In this document: in pieces, positions 6,363 through 6,964 of the stretch | Layout: the number at the start of each line of letters is the position of its first letter | How positions within the stretch are numbered: position 1 is the first letter of the stretch | NCBI GenBank assembly: GCA_039798065.1 | Contig: JBDKGS010000228.1 | Span: 1-6,964, forward strand | Length of the DNA: 6,964 nucleotides | Source: UBA5070 sp039798065 | Lineage (GTDB): Bacteria > Fibrobacterota > Fibrobacteria > UBA5070 | Direction: 5' to 3' | The notes under the pieces: model-generated | Databases searched by the model: none | Told to the model about the DNA's origin: nothing | The model's input: the letters and a program-made list of their open reading frames with translations, nothing else | Program-made: the position numbers and the translations under genes

Positions 6363-6964
6363 TTACCGCAGCGACATCACCCGCTTCGTGATGGTCGCAC
6401 CGCCAGCGGTGACCCGCACCAGGTAGGCGCCCGACTCCGATCCGGGCACCCGCACCACCCGACTCCCGAAGGAAGAGCCTTCCGCCGCCGCGCGGGTATT
6501 CCCATCCAAATCCATGATCTCGATCCGATCGATGCGCGATGCCGATTCCACCAGGAGTTCACCACCCCATGATTTGACGGAAATTGTCACGCCCGACCGA
6601 TCGCCGGAACGCACGCCAAGACTCGGATCCACTCCCTTTAGCTTCCATTGCTGGTTGGTGGTGGCCCAGTAGCGGTATTGCTTGATCGCCGCCCCTTCGG
6701 TCGTGGACGTCGCTCCGCCATCCACATCCAGCGACTTGCCCGTGCAGGCGTTGAGGATCGAGTGGTACCCACCGCCCACGTCGGAAATTGTCCACTGCGC
6801 CGACGAACCCGTGTCGGGGCCCAGCACCAGGGCCGCCCCTTCTTCGGGCGCCCCGTCCTTCACCTGCAGCGACCTGCCGCCCTGCTGCAAGGCGTAGCGA
6901 CCACCTCCTTTGGCGACGATCTTGAAGACTTGACCGGCCTTGCTCGAATCCGATGCCTGCACCA
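6363..6964 (-). CDS. Secreted ricin-type beta-trefoil lectin protein with C-terminal sorting-like tail, C-terminal 199 residues (partial)
   Basis: The frame enters from the right edge with no start and ends at TAA 6365-6363, so an N-terminal part of unknown length, possibly a catalytic domain, is missing. Visible residues 8-108 resemble a RicinB_lectin_2 carbohydrate-binding module. Two trefoil-like repeats can be seen: GRYALQQGGRSLQVKDG...AQWTISD, and GGYHSILNACTGKSLDVDG...TTNQQWKL. The second has the full QxW motif (Q104-W106) and the first a degenerate one (A55-W57). After a linker of about 20 residues, 120-199 form a beta-rich tail (RIEIMDLDGN, GAYLVRVTAGG, ending TKRVMSLR) resembling type IX-like C-terminal sorting domains. 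The protein should be exported and bind plant or other glycans. GTG at 6962 is just a Val codon inside the frame. The enzyme type cannot be told from this part. Confidence 0.85.
   Translation of the reverse strand, partial: VQASDSSKAGQVFKIVAKGGGRYALQQGGRSLQVKDGAPEEGAALVLGPDTGSSAQWTISDVGGGYHSILNACTGKSLDVDGGATSTTEGAAIKQYRYWATTNQQWKLKGVDPSLGVRSGDRSGVTISVKSWGGELLVESASRIDRIEIMDLDGNTRAAAEGSSFGSRVVRVPGSESGAYLVRVTAGGATITKRVMSLR

Overview
This GC-rich window (roughly 60-65% by eye) holds five protein-coding genes, two of them cut by the window edges. It contains no RNA gene, CRISPR array, transposase or phage gene that I can recognise. Three things suggest a cellulolytic bacterium of the Fibrobacterota or a similar lineage: a secreted family 9 glycoside hydrolase with a DATGD-type active site, a secreted ricin-type beta-trefoil lectin protein, and C-terminal tails on both that resemble outer-surface sorting domains. 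This placement is inference; there is no 16S or marker gene here.

Layout. (1) 1-388, minus: the first 129 residues of an unrecognised, apparently cytoplasmic protein that runs off the left edge. (2) 389-700: a 312-base divergent intergenic region with a good ribosome binding site for gene 1 and a tight hairpin in the presumed leader of gene 3. (3) 701-2752, plus: a 683-residue secreted GH9 cellulase-type enzyme. (4) 2786-4501 and 4498-6297, both minus: two paralogous membrane sensor histidine kinases with six predicted membrane segments, a PAS-like domain and a HisKA/HATPase core. They overlap by ATGA, with the kinase at 4498-6297 translated first. (5) 6363-6964, minus: the C-terminal 199 residues of a secreted ricin-lectin protein whose start lies beyond the right edge.

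The GH9 gene and the kinase pair converge with only 33 bases between their stops. The kinases have no receiver domain and no response regulator is present, so their output partner must be elsewhere. The two secreted proteins probably both act on plant polysaccharide outside the cell. Nothing in the sequence shows that the kinases control them.

The points most worth a second look are the tandem kinase duplication with diverging catalytic motifs, the leader hairpin before the cellulase, the unrecognised partial protein, and a short AT-containing motif (TGGACRATWTCYG) that occurs five times in coding DNA of three different genes. I see no clear evidence of a wholly new biological system.
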